Shown: positions 30,933 to 40,350 of the stretch, piece by piece
Layout: each line of letters starts with the position of its first letter
Position numbering within the stretch: position 1 is the stretch's first letter
Source: Mesostigma viride
Lineage: Eukaryota; Streptophyta; Mesostigmatophyceae; Mesostigmatales; Mesostigmataceae
NCBI GenBank assembly: GCA_009746045.1
Contig: RPFO01000065.1
Span: forward strand, 6,094,124-6,158,123
Direction: 5' to 3'
Length of the DNA stretch: 64,000 nt
Position numbers and translations under genes: made by a program
Notes under the pieces: model-generated
Told to the model about the DNA's origin: nothing
Databases searched by the model: none
What the model saw: the letters and a program-made list of their open reading frames with translations, nothing else

Positions 30933-31714
30933 ATGTCGCAGCGTGCGAGCATGATCAGGATGCAAGGTCGCCAGGCACGCCACGGTCAACCTTCCCGCCA
31001 ATTTACCAGCCTCACACGCCTCCTAGCCCGCCTTGAGCGGGATGAGGCCCAGTCGACACGCCGGCGACCCCAGCCAGGACGGAGACGACGCATATCCGTC
31101 CTGAAAGAAAGCCTCCATGCGTTGACAAGCATTAACCCCAGTCGCCACCCCCCCCCCCCCCCCCCCCCGGCCCCCCCACCCCCACCCCCACCTCCAGCAC
31201 TACCCTTCTCCACCCCCACCCCCACCCCCACCCCCCCGCTAATAGGGCAACGGCCCATTCTTGGTATTGCAAGTTTTAACGTGCGCACCCTCCCTGCAGA
31301 TCCTTCTACAAGCGGCGGCACCCCAGCACGCCAACGCGTCGACGAGCTGATCGCCCTGTGCGCCGACAACAAGATCGCTGTTCTTGGAGTCCAGGAGCAC
31401 CGACGCACCGTTGACCCTCAGCACGCGGTCAACGGTCTGCTGGTCGACGACCTGCGGGCAGGCTGGCGGTTCCACTATGGTGGCGGCGATGCGCCGGGCC
31501 AAGGTGGTGTGGGCCTCTTGTGCTCGCCGGCAGCATCAGATCGAGCAGCTCCAGTCCATCGTGCTGCGGTCCCCGCGTGTGCTAGTGGCCACTTTTTCAG
31601 CCACTGAGGGCCATTCCCACCACACGCTAACCGTTATCGTGGGATATGCACCACATGCGGGTCGAGCTCAGGCGGAACGTGAGGCCTTCTTCGACGCCCT
31701 CAAGGAGGAGGAGG
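30933..31714 (+). pseudogene. LINE ORF2 endonuclease, first part
   Basis: After a poly-Pro stretch encoded by C runs (31146-31240), the endonuclease/exonuclease/phosphatase fold begins: ILGIASFNVRTLPADP, then IAVLGVQEHRRTVD (catalytic Glu), and in the next frame LTVIVGYAPHAGRAQ. The frame changes near 31520. Coding ends at the hAT insertion at 31715 within FFDALKEEE. Confidence 0.75.
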
Positions 31715-32367
31715 TAGGGCTGGCACATCCGCCGCATACCGAACACGGACATGTTCGGGGGAATACCGAACATGTGCGGTGTTCGGGTCGGCAAAAATGT
31801 TCGGCCGAACATGTGCTGTTCGGGTTCGGGTCACCTGGAAACTTGCAGAACATGTTCGTGTCCGTATTCGGGTCACCCTGGGAACCGGGCGAACATGTTC
31901 GCCTCTGACCCGGTACCGAACATTTCTGGCGGAATCCCTGTAGTACCATCCAGTGATCCGACTAGGCAACGCTTCTCTGATGAAAAAGCGGCCTAGATTA
32001 GTCCGCCGACACGCTGGCAAGAGCAAAGCTGTTGTACGGTAGTAGAATTGTCTAAGCACGACCGGACTAGTTTAGGTAATGATTACGTAATCATTATTAA
32101 TTTATTGCGTATTATGAAAAGTGACAACAAACTATGTATAGTTTCTCACTTATTTTAATTTATTTAATGAATTGTTCGTGTTCGGTAAAATGTTCGGGTA
32201 TGTTCGGGTTCGGGTTCGGGTCACTCAATCCTAAACAGTACATGTTCGTATTCGTGTTCGGGTCACCTGGGAATGTACCGAACATGTTCGGGTTCGGGTT
32301 CGGGTACTCTCCCCAGGTGTTCGTGTTCGTGTCCGGGTCGAGAAAAGACCCGGATGTGCCAGCCCTA
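31715..32367. mobile_element. hAT-type non-autonomous element 1 (653 bp)
   Basis: Perfect 17-bp inverted termini TAGGGCTGGCACATCCG (31715-31731 and 32351-32367) and identical 8-bp flanks GGAGGAGG (31707-31714 and 32368-32375) define it. Eight-base duplications are typical of hAT. Deleting it with one flank rejoins the LINE endonuclease frame exactly. The interior has no gene but is full of GAACATGTTCGGG-like palindromic units on both strands. Confidence 0.92.
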
Positions 32368-32375
32368 GGAGGAGG

Positions 32376-32464
32376 CCAACATCCCAGCTCGGCACTTCCT
32401 GGTTATGCTGCTCGACGCCAACGCCACGCTGCCAGTTGGCACTGGGGGCGCTCAGTATTCCCCA
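32376..32464 (+). pseudogene. LINE ORF2 endonuclease, middle part
   Basis: ANIPARHFLVMLLDANATLP carries the LLDxN motif (catalytic Asp/Asn) of the endonuclease family. It is followed by QYSPTN at the next hAT insertion site. Confidence 0.75.
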
Positions 32465-32472
32465 ACCAACAC

Positions 32473-34036
32473 CCGTGTTGGCTCGTACGGCACCTCGGGT
32501 ATGAAAATACGCCGTATTCCACGGTACTGACGCTTTCGACCGCGTACGCCGTACGATTTTCACTGTTTTTCACTTTGGACTTAGCCGATTTTGGAGGTCG
32601 TGGACGTGTCACGCGGTGGGGAGAGGCCCAGACCTGTCAGTGGTACTGAAATTGCTGAAATTGCAGCGAGTGCATAGCTACTTGCTAGTACACGCGTGAC
32701 GGTGTGCCTTTCTACATTTTTTGACAGGATTTTTTATTCGCGGGAGAAAAGCTGCGAGGGGACAGAGCATGCATGGCAGAATCATAAGGTTAAGGTTTAG
32801 GGACGGGTGCACTTCCAGAAAGACGCAGAAGAGTGAAGACGCAATTAAAGCAAATAGAGGGTGCCGGGTGCGCCGGTTCATGTATTGTGCGCTAGCTAGG
32901 CAATCCTAAAAGAGGCGACCATGCCTAGAGTTCCAGTCGTCAAAAGGGGAGAGGAGTATCAATACCTCCACCTGATTGACGAGGTGGAAAAGACCGTGAG
33001 TGGGGAAGACGTGGTAGTCGGCCAGAGGTGGCCAGGCGTGCAAGCTGTGCGATTACAAGTTCGGCAGGCCTGGCAACTTTAGCAAGGATCGCGCTGTCGG
33101 CCATCTCGGCCACATCCCCAACAAGGGAGCCACATTTTGCCAGCAGTCTAGGAATGTAGAAGGCCTGATCGGGAGGCTTCAGGCGGCTGAGGCAGCCCGG
33201 TTGGAAAAGAAGGAGCAAAAGGCAGTGCTCGGTGCCCGCGTTGCCAAGGCCCTTCTGCCTGCCGCTGCCCCGGGTGCTGGCCCTTGTGGCTCTGGCAAGG
33301 CAGTGCAGAAGACGATTCCACAGTGCTTTTCCAATGCGCAGCTCCAGGAAGTCCGCCTTGCCCAGGCCTCTTTCTTTTACGAGAATGGCATTCCGTTTCA
33401 CGTCGCCGCCAGCGCCTCGTACAAGAACATGATCGCGGCAGTGGCAAAGTATGGACCTGCCGCAGCAGTGAAGGTCAATTCTGGGTTCATTGCCAATGAT
33501 TTTATTTCTTAGGGATTCGTGGCATGCACTTGTTGTCATTGTGCAGCGAAGTTGCCATCTATAGTGCTATGACATCCTCTGCATCGAGGCTGCCAGAGCT
33601 CTGGGTGCATTATACCATTCAATCATGTATTATGTTGCATGTCAATAATGCATTGTAATAAAAGAGACCGGTGTTAGATGGTCATTAGTTTGCGTGTCCA
33701 CAATATACAAATGTACTTGAAGGATGTATTGCAATGTCGATCTAAGTGTGGCAGGTGGCAAGTCACGGCCATTATGCTCATTAATGAATAGCAGAGAGCA
33801 TAGTACATAGTAACATTTGTTGGATGCAGGGCCACACATCCTTAGAATACCCAGTACTTTAAGCCTTGGCCTCAATAATACCCCGTACTTTTTTAGCACA
33901 ATCTCAAAAATACCCCGTATGCCGTACTGCGCACGTGTTTTTTCGCGTATTTTTTACCCCTCGCAAAAATACCTGTATTTTTACAGTACGCAAGGGTTTT
34001 ACCGAGTACCCCGTACTGCCGTACAGACCAACACGG
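32473..34036. mobile_element. hAT-type element 2 (1564 bp) with partial transposase
   Basis: Termini match as imperfect inverted repeats: CCGTGTTGG is identical on both sides, and 17 of the first 20 bases match. The flanks ACCAACAC at 32465-32472 and 34037-34044 are an 8-bp target duplication. The LINE endonuclease coding stops at one side and resumes at the other. The interior carries a short hAT-like gene fragment on the + strand, and the rest is AT-rich with repeated CCGTAC/GTACGG steps near both ends. Confidence 0.85.
32921..33512 (+). pseudogene. hAT transposase N-terminal fragment (BED-like zinc finger plus start of DUF659 region)
   Basis: ATG 32921 opens MPRVPVVKRGEEYQYLHLID. After a frame change near 33030, ACKLCDYKFGRPGNFSKD followed by HLGHIP gives a CX2C...HX2H arrangement like a BED zinc finger. 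A linker follows, then ASFFYENGIPFHVAASASYK, a good match to the FFYxxGIPF block that opens the DUF659 region of hAT transposases. The frame ends at 33512 without the catalytic or dimerisation (hATC) regions, so it is a truncated remnant. It would have bound the element ends. Confidence 0.65.
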
Positions 34037-34044
34037 ACCAACAC

Positions 34045-34330
34045 GACAGGGAGCCAACGGTAACACGCCTTTATTTGCGAATCTGCTGGCAGAATCTGCG
34101 CTGGTTGCATGCAATGCTTCTTTCGCACGCCCCGCTGAGCAGCTGGCCACCTTTTTTGGGCCGTCGGATCGGGTGGCCTTGACTATGTCTGTGTACGCCG
34201 GGCTCAGCGCCCCTCAGTTGTCGATGCTCGCGTCCTGCAAGATTCTGTCAGCACGGTGGAATCTGATCATTGTCTCGTGCTCGCTCGCATCAGATTGCGG
34301 TTTCCTGGGGTGAAACCGTCGCGACAGCTG
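34045..34330 (+). pseudogene. LINE ORF2 endonuclease, last part
   Basis: TPLFANLLAESALVACNASF, then (after a one-base shift) LDYVCVRRAQRPSVVD and the terminal ESDHCLVLARIRLRF. The SDH triad is the last catalytic block of apurinic-type endonucleases. Confidence 0.75.
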
Positions 34331-36694
34331 GCACCTCAGCCAGATCTGAAGGTGCTCCGGATTGTGCTGAAGGATGCCGACAAGATGTCAGCAGAAGAAC
34401 AGGCCGCTATGTCGCACAGGGATGATTTCCTGGCCGTATTCGACGCCGGGGGCAGCCGACAGCAGTTACACGCCATTCCGCCGCCGGGGGATATTTCAGT
34501 GATCCTCCGTGGTGTCGCAGCCAAGTATCGCCTGGCGGCCCGCACCCTTCCCACCTTGCCTCCGCGCCGGCAGCTTGCTGTCCACCGTCACGCACCGACA
34601 GTGGTCGCCGCCAGGCAGATGCTCCGCCGCAACAGAGATCCGATCGCCAAACCTGGGCTGCAAGCAGCTCTGAGGGCCGCCTACGAGCAGGCTGAGAAGG
34701 CAGATGCTCAGCAGATGGTCAAGGACCTGCGCAGCTGCCAGCAGAATAAGCACGACGGCAAAGGGGCCTGGTTCTGGTACAAGCGCCTCGGGCACCCGGA
34801 CGGCCTCGGCCGGCCCCACCGCCACGACGTCCCCGGCGCCCCAGCCAAGCGGCTTCGTACCTGGGCCACGGCCACGGCCGAGGTCGTGGGGACAGCTGCG
34901 CCGCCCCCACCCCTGCTCCCAGCCGCCGCCGCCCGCCCGGCCGCCCTGGCCGGCCCCGCTGGGCCCCCTGCCCCGCCTAGGTCAGCGGCGGACTACCTAG
35001 TCCCCCCGCTGGTCGGCCCACTTGGCGACCCGTCTGACATGCATGCCTCCTTTCACCTCTCGCGAGGTCACGGAGGCGGTCCAGCGCCTGCGTTATGACG
35101 CAGCCACCGGCTCTGACGAGATTCCGGCCGCAGTTGTAAAACTTGCAGCCGAATTCGAGGACACAGGTGTTATGCTGCTCTTCCGGGACATCTGCAACCG
35201 CCTTCTGCTGTCGTCGCAACCACCTCCAGCGGCCTGGCAACACAGTTTTTGCACGATGCTGTACAAGAACAAGGGGTCGCCTGCCGACCCCGGCAACTAC
35301 AGAGGGGTGTGCATTCAAAGTGCCCCCCTCAAGCTTCTTATGCGGCTCATCCTGAACCGCCTGCGCACGGCCCTGGACGGTCACCTCAGCGAGACTCAGC
35401 ACGGCTTCCGTTCAGGTCGCAACACAGTACAGGCGCTCTTCGCTACTCGCCGACTGGTGGAGGAACTGCAACGCCTTCAGCCTGGTGAGTCCCCTTTGCA
35501 CCTTGTGCTGGTGGACTTCATCAAAGCCTTCGATTCGGTTTTCTGGCCTGCGCTTTGGGACATCCTCGAGTTGTTCCGGATCCCCCGCCCCCTGATTGCT
35601 GTCATCCGCAACCTGTATGAAGGGTCCACCACTTCGGTGCGCACTTCTTACGGGACCACGCCCCCATGCCCTTTACAGAAGGGTGTGTGGCAGGGCTGCG
35701 TGCTGTCGCCCTACCTGTTCATTATTGTTGTCGAATACGTAATGATTCAGGCGCGCAAGCGATTTGCCCGCATCGTGGGCAGGGAACCAGGAGTGCAGGT
35801 TGCTAACAAATTCTGGCATGGCGGTGCGGACACGGAGATTCGGCTAGCAGACATCATTTACGCAGACGACACCACCCTCTTCGAGGACACTGAGCACGTG
35901 CAGACATGGCTTGACTGCCTGGCTCTCGAGGCCCGCGCAGTGGGGCTTGAGGTCAGCAAGAAGACAGAGGCCCTGGCGGTTGGGCTCACCAACTCAGCGC
36001 CGCCCCTCTATCTCCTAGACGGCTCTCAAGTCCTGTATCGGGACCGCGTTAAGCTGCTGGGCAGCCTGCTCCCTAGCTGCGAGGTTGATGTGGACCATCG
36101 CATCTCCCTCGCCTGGCACGCTTTACGCCAGTACCGGGCCCTGTGGCGCAAGCCCCTGGGCAGGATCGAGAAACAGGACCTGTTCAAGGTCCTCGTCCTT
36201 CCTGTTCTCACGTATGGCGCCGAGACGTGGACCCTCACCGCCGACCTGGCCCGCAAGCTGGACGGCGCGGTCACCAGCATGCTGCGTTCCATTTTCAGAG
36301 TAGGATATGCTGCTCATGTCCGCAATGAGGACCTGTCTGTACCAGCTAGGGCATGCCCTATATCACCAGCACCATTAAGCAACGCCGCCTGCAGCTAGTA
36401 GGGCACCTAGCTCGCACCAACCAGGTAGACACCTCACGTGGCCCCCCCGCAGGACTGCGACCAGCCCAGCCTGGCCGGCACCTCCTGACGTGGGCTGGGC
36501 CCAGTGATGTTAGACGCCGCAAGGCCCGCACCTTCAAAGAACAGCTAGTAGAGGACATGGGGGGCCTAGGCCTCTCCGTGATTTGGAAGAAGATGATGGA
36601 CAAGGCCAAGTGGGCCCAGGTCATAGAGGACAATGAGCCCCCCCCAGTGGGGAAGCGCCCGCGTGTGCAATCCCGCGGGAGGCATGCCAGATAG
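34256..36694 (+). pseudogene. LINE ORF2 linker, reverse transcriptase and C-terminal domain
   Basis: The frame 34256-35098 covers the linker region (RQLAVHRHAPTVVAARQMLR). RT runs from about 35022: LYKNKGSPADPGNYRGVCIQ, LSETQHGFRSGRNTVQALFA, LVDFIKAFDSVFW (first catalytic Asp), PLQKGVWQGCVLSPYLF, LADIIYADDTTLFED (YADD catalytic pair), then the thumb. The C-terminal LINE motif (RRLQLVGHLARTNQ, then LTWAGPSDVRRRKART) lies in a shifted frame from 36353 because of an 8-bp insertion near 36335 that is absent from the second copy at 41170. The stop is at 36692-36694. It would copy LINE RNA by target-primed reverse transcription. Confidence 0.88.
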
Positions 36695-37383
36695 CTCCCC
36701 CTAGGGCAACGTGCGGATGCCTAGATAGATGTTGTAGTTAGAATGCTGTTAGATAGATGTAGTATGTAGCCAATGTAGATAGATTAGACCGGTAGGAATG
36801 TTTGCACCCATCCATCCATCCATCGGGGTTAATGCTCCGTGACTCCCCAACGGGAGCACGAGTCTAATTAATTAATTAATTAGGTGCACCAGGGCACCTG
36901 CACCCTCATAATCTTCACACTATGCCCAGCTAAGGGGGAGTATGTTATGTGGGGGAAGATCATCATGGCTATTAATTAATTAATTAATTATCAACATCAC
37001 TCCGTTGGGAGTCAATGTAGCACATATCCCTGAGAAGGGGCATATGGCTTGTAATACATCCTAGGCTACTTCATGCAAGGGTGGGAATGTAAGCTACCCG
37101 GCCGTGCTCTAGGTGCACCAGGGCACCCGCACCACCATGCTGTCTCAGGTTCAACCCGCCTCATCATGGCTATACAAGAGCTAGGACATGGCTTCTCGAC
37201 AGAGAGCATCTCTCTGCATGGCATAGCATGGCTAAATTCTTAATGCAACATCCATGGGGGTCCCGTTATAGGCATGGCGTGGCCAAATTCTTAAATGCAT
37301 CATCCATGGCCATTATGGGCGCACATGCGCTGGTGGGGCCGCGTGGTAGGCTAGCCATACTAGCTACACTACTGCTATATTGC
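36695..37383 (+). other. LINE 3' UTR, (TTAA)n tails and leader fragments
   Basis: The 3' UTR includes CATCCATCCATC and ends in ATTAATTAATTAATTA (36866-36882). A partial second unit (GGTGCACCAGGGCACC, then another tail at 36968-36990) and a LINE leader copy (36995-37130) follow. No gene is seen. Confidence 0.6.
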
Positions 37384-38195
37384 CTAGACTGGGGGTGCCT
37401 GCCAAGGCTTGTGGTCGACGTGGATGACATCCCCCCTCCAGTATACCGGTTTCCCCCCTGCGCTTTGCCGTATCTGGAGGTAGGTCGGCCATAGCTCGCG
37501 TCTCCGTTGTTGCTGGGCCAGGGTCAGGTCGTCGTCCAACGTGAAGTGAGTCCTTGAGAGCTTCTTACGGTTTTTAAGAAACAACACCGGCCTTGTCCGC
37601 CATGTACTTAAAGGTGAGGAGCACGGGTGCCGGGCCAGCCTTACCCCGCGCGCGGGGGAGGCGAACAGCCGACATGCGCAGCTCACCAGTAATGTGCATG
37701 GGGGCAAGAATGTCGCGTAAGAAGAGTCGTCGAGTCCTCACCTGCCGGTTGGTCGAAGTTCTTGACTATGACGTTGTGGCTGCGCTGGGTGCGGTCGGCC
37801 TCCTCGCGGAGGTCGAGGGCTTGTTTTTTATATTTTGCTGTGCCGCGATGGTGGAGGTGGTGGAGGTGGTGGAGGTGGCGTGGTGCTTAAGCAAGTCCGC
37901 CCAGAGTGGAGGGAGCATCACCGGCCGGGCCAGCAGGTGCCGGCTTGGTGGCGATGTCGATCCTCACCGCCTGGGCGGTGATGCCGGCGGTGTTCTGCAT
38001 GCACTCGATGGCTATGGCGGTGTCCTTTAGGCGTTGGTCGATGTCGACTAGAAGCTGGGCCTTGAGGGTGGCGGTGGAGGTGGAGGTGGCAGTGGAGGTG
38101 GAGGCGAGGAGGGTGGAGGTGGAGGTGACGGTGGTGGAAATGTGAGCGAGCTCAGCGCAGCCAGCGTGCCTCCACCCATCCATCACGGAATACAT
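37384..38195 (-). pseudogene. ORF1 remnant of a related LINE, copy A
   Basis: Read on the - strand, it has a Thr/Ser-rich start, LLVDIDQRLKDTAIAIECMQ (coiled coil), TAQAVRIDIATKPAPAG, and at the 3' side FTLDDDLTLAQQQRRRELWP and VYWRGDVIHVDHKPWQ. The last block resembles the end of L1-type ORF1. Several frame breaks are present. A closely related copy lies at 38990-39873 in the same orientation, so the pair reads as a tandem. Confidence 0.6.
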
Positions 38196-38234
38196 GATCT
38201 CCCAACGGAGGCATGTTATAATTTAATTTTTTTA

Positions 38235-38295
38235 AAGAGGAAGGGGCGCTTTGCTGAGTAAAGTAGTTAGGGTTTTCTAGATAAGACTGGCTTAG
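38235..38295 (+). pseudogene. 3' end of a LINE, second copy
   Basis: AAGAGGAAGGGGCGCTTTG through the stop and GTAGTTAGGGTTTTCTAGA matches 29231-29285, the end of another LINE ORF2 and its UTR. Confidence 0.5.
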
Positions 38296-38500
38296 CCCGT
38301 GTTTTCTTACAACGCGATACATCGCGTTGTAGGGTTAGAACGCGATGTATCGCGTTGTAATCTGACATGTGGCAAACCTATTAAACAAGCAATTTTTGGT
38401 CTGAAACTTTCAACATAGGTCAGAAACATCTCATAGAATTCAAGAAAAAATCCTGGTATTTTTGGTTTTTTTTTTTTGTGACAGCTGCAAACAAATATTA
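38296..38500 (-). repeat. Repeat block with paired palindromes, copy 2 (inverted)
   Basis: Reverse complement of the block at 28826-29025, with the same two AACGCGATACATCGCG-type palindromes and the CAGCTGTCACAAAA end. It stops at a TTAATTAATT run. Confidence 0.8.
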
Positions 38501-38504
38501 ATTA

Positions 38505-38989
38505 ATTAATTAGGAACATAACTCCGTGGGGAGTATATGTAGCACATAGCCCTTGAGAGGGGGCGTATGGCCTATCATACATTCTAAGCTACTTCCTGCT
38601 TGGGTGGGAATGTTAACGACACTTGCTCTAGGTGCCCCAGGGCACCTGCACCCTCATGATGTATCACGCTATGCCCAGCTAAGGGGGAGCATGGCATGTG
38701 GGGGAAGATCATCATAGCCATATACAGAAGCTAGAGCGTGGCATCTCAGCAGAGAGCAGCTCTCTGCATGGGCACAGCATAACTAAATAAAAGTAGGCAT
38801 CATCTGGAGTGTGGCACATCATAGGCACACATCATAGGCTCGAGCTACCATGGTCCGGATTCTCCCGATTTCTGGCCTGCGCTGGTTGTCTCTTTGACAC
38901 ATGTACATGGCTAAATAATGCTCGTGAATCAGCTGGTATAGTGCCTGTAGGAGGCGTACATGTACATGGCCACGGTCTATCTATTCTAC
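38505..38989 (+). other. LINE leader copy and 39-bp repeat copy 2
   Basis: 38510-38790 repeats the leader and UTR segments seen at 36880-37230. 38859-38897 is the second copy of the dispersed 39-bp repeat. No gene. Confidence 0.6.
38859..38897 (+). repeat. Copy 2 of the 39-bp dispersed repeat
   Basis: Matches 17057-17095 and 45210-45248. The match to the third copy extends about 20 bp further upstream (GGCTCGAGCTACCATGG). Confidence 0.85.
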
Positions 38990-39873
38990 ACTACTACTGC
39001 TGTATTCCCCTAAGCTGGGGCGTCTGGAGTCGTTGGGGCCGCGGGGGTCGCCTGCCAGGGCTTGTGGCCGACGTAGATGGCCGCCCCCTTCCAGTACACC
39101 GGCTGCCCCGCCTTGGTCTGCCGGAGCTGGAGGTAGGTCGGCCATAGCTCACGTCGCCGTTGTTGCTGCATTGCAATGCGCCAGGGTCAAGTCGTCATCA
39201 AGGGTGAAGAGAGTCTTCTCGAGCCGCTTGCGGCGTCTGAGAAAAGAAATCTTGTCCGCCGCCGGGGTCTTAAAGGTGAGAAGGACTGAAGGAGCGGGGG
39301 CGCCCCTGCCTTACCCCGCGCGCGGGGAAGGCGGTGGGCGACCAGCTCGATCTCACCAGTAAGGCCTGCATGCGACCAAGGATTTCTCTCTCAAAAGCAC
39401 GCGCAAGCTTCTCGGAATTATCACCTTCCTCCATGGTAAAGTTCTTGACAGTGACATTGAGGCTGCGCTTGGCGAGCTCGGCCTCCTCGCGGAGGTCAAG
39501 CGTCTGCCGTTGGAGCTGGGCTGCGACGGCGGAGGTGGTGGAGGTGGTATGTTGCTTAAGCATGTCCGCCCAGGTGGTGATGGGAGGAGCATCGCCGGCC
39601 AGGCCAGCCGGGGCTGGCTTGGCGGCAATGTCCTTCACCGCCTGGGCGGTGAGGCCTGCGGTGTTCTGCAGAACCTCGATAGCCATGGCGTTGTCCTTTA
39701 GACGCTGGTCGATGTCGCGGAGCTGGGCGGTGATGGAGTCGGTGGAGGCGGAGGGGGGGGGGGGGGGTGGAGGCGATGAGGGTGGCGGTGGCGGTGGGGA
39801 TGGTGGGGAGCTCAGCAGCCAGCGTGCGACCCACGGCTGCCACATCTGCAGCCATAAGCGTCACGTGCTGTGA
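38990..39873 (-). pseudogene. ORF1 remnant of a related LINE, copy B
   Basis: On the - strand, poly-Pro and Ser is followed by AQLRDIDQRLKDNAMAIEVL, TWADMLKQH, LQRQTLDLREEAELAKRSLN, VTVKNFTMEEGDNSEKLARA and EREILGRMQALL; after breaks come KRLEKTLFTLDDDLTLA and GRPTSSSG. This is ORF1-like, with a coiled coil and a VKNF RNA-binding block. It aligns with copy A at 37384-38195. The upstream (5') end is cut at 39924 by a hAT-like terminus. Confidence 0.6.
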
Positions 39874-40051
39874 GAGGGCGGCGTGGAGGTGGTGGACGAA
39901 GGTGGATTCGGTAATGGGGGCGGCAGTGTTCCATTATACGGCGTATTATACTAGGTCGAGCGTTATACAAGGTCGAGCGTATAATTTTTATCCGTCTTAT
40001 ACGATTTGCGTATTTTTACGTATAATACGGCGAATAACACGTGTAAGCGCG

Positions 40052-40222
40052 CGTATAATGGGGTTTTCGCGCTCATCCGAGGTCCGGCAGCCAAATTTTT
40101 CGTGGGGGATCAATGGGGTTTTCGCGCTCATCCGAGGTCCGGCAGCCAAATTTTTCGTGGGGGATCCCCCACGAAAAATTTGGCTGCCGGACCTCGGATG
40201 AGCGCGAAAACCCCATTATACG
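40052..40222. repeat. Direct repeat fused to a 106-bp perfect palindrome
   Basis: 40112-40164 is the exact reverse complement of 40165-40217, centred on GGGGGATCCCCC. An extra direct copy of the left arm lies at 40055-40110. The outer CGTATAATGGGG start of the first copy also pairs with CCCCATTATACG at the far end, so two alternative hairpins are possible. Confidence 0.95.
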
Positions 40223-40350
40223 TTCGAACCAAGGCGGGAAAGCAAGGGAACTTAGAAACACTAGCTACGGAAACCATCCACTGGTTGACATTTGGCGATC
40301 CGTGAGACACAAGGATCTTACAAGCAAGCTACACTGTAGCATGGCAAGTT

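Larger units (their letters stand above)
29341..36866 (+). mobile_element. LINE retrotransposon (near full length), with two hAT insertions
   Basis: Order: a 5' leader (29341-29515), ORF1 (29516-30858), ORF2 with an apurinic-type endonuclease (from about 31255), reverse transcriptase, and a C-terminal RRLQLVGHLAR motif ending at 36694. A short 3' UTR and a (TTAA)n tail follow (36866 onward). This layout matches APE-type LINEs of the RTE/L1 group. Endonuclease coding is interrupted at 31715-32367 and 32473-34036 by hAT elements. It also has an in-frame TAG in ORF1 and several indels, so this copy is dead. Confidence 0.85.

Noticed and set aside
31717..32365. Reading hAT element 1 as a TA-target (Tc1/mariner) MITE
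   Set aside because: TA does occur at the edges, but the 8-bp duplication GGAGGAGG outside TAGGG...CCCTA restores the LINE frame exactly, which the TA model does not.
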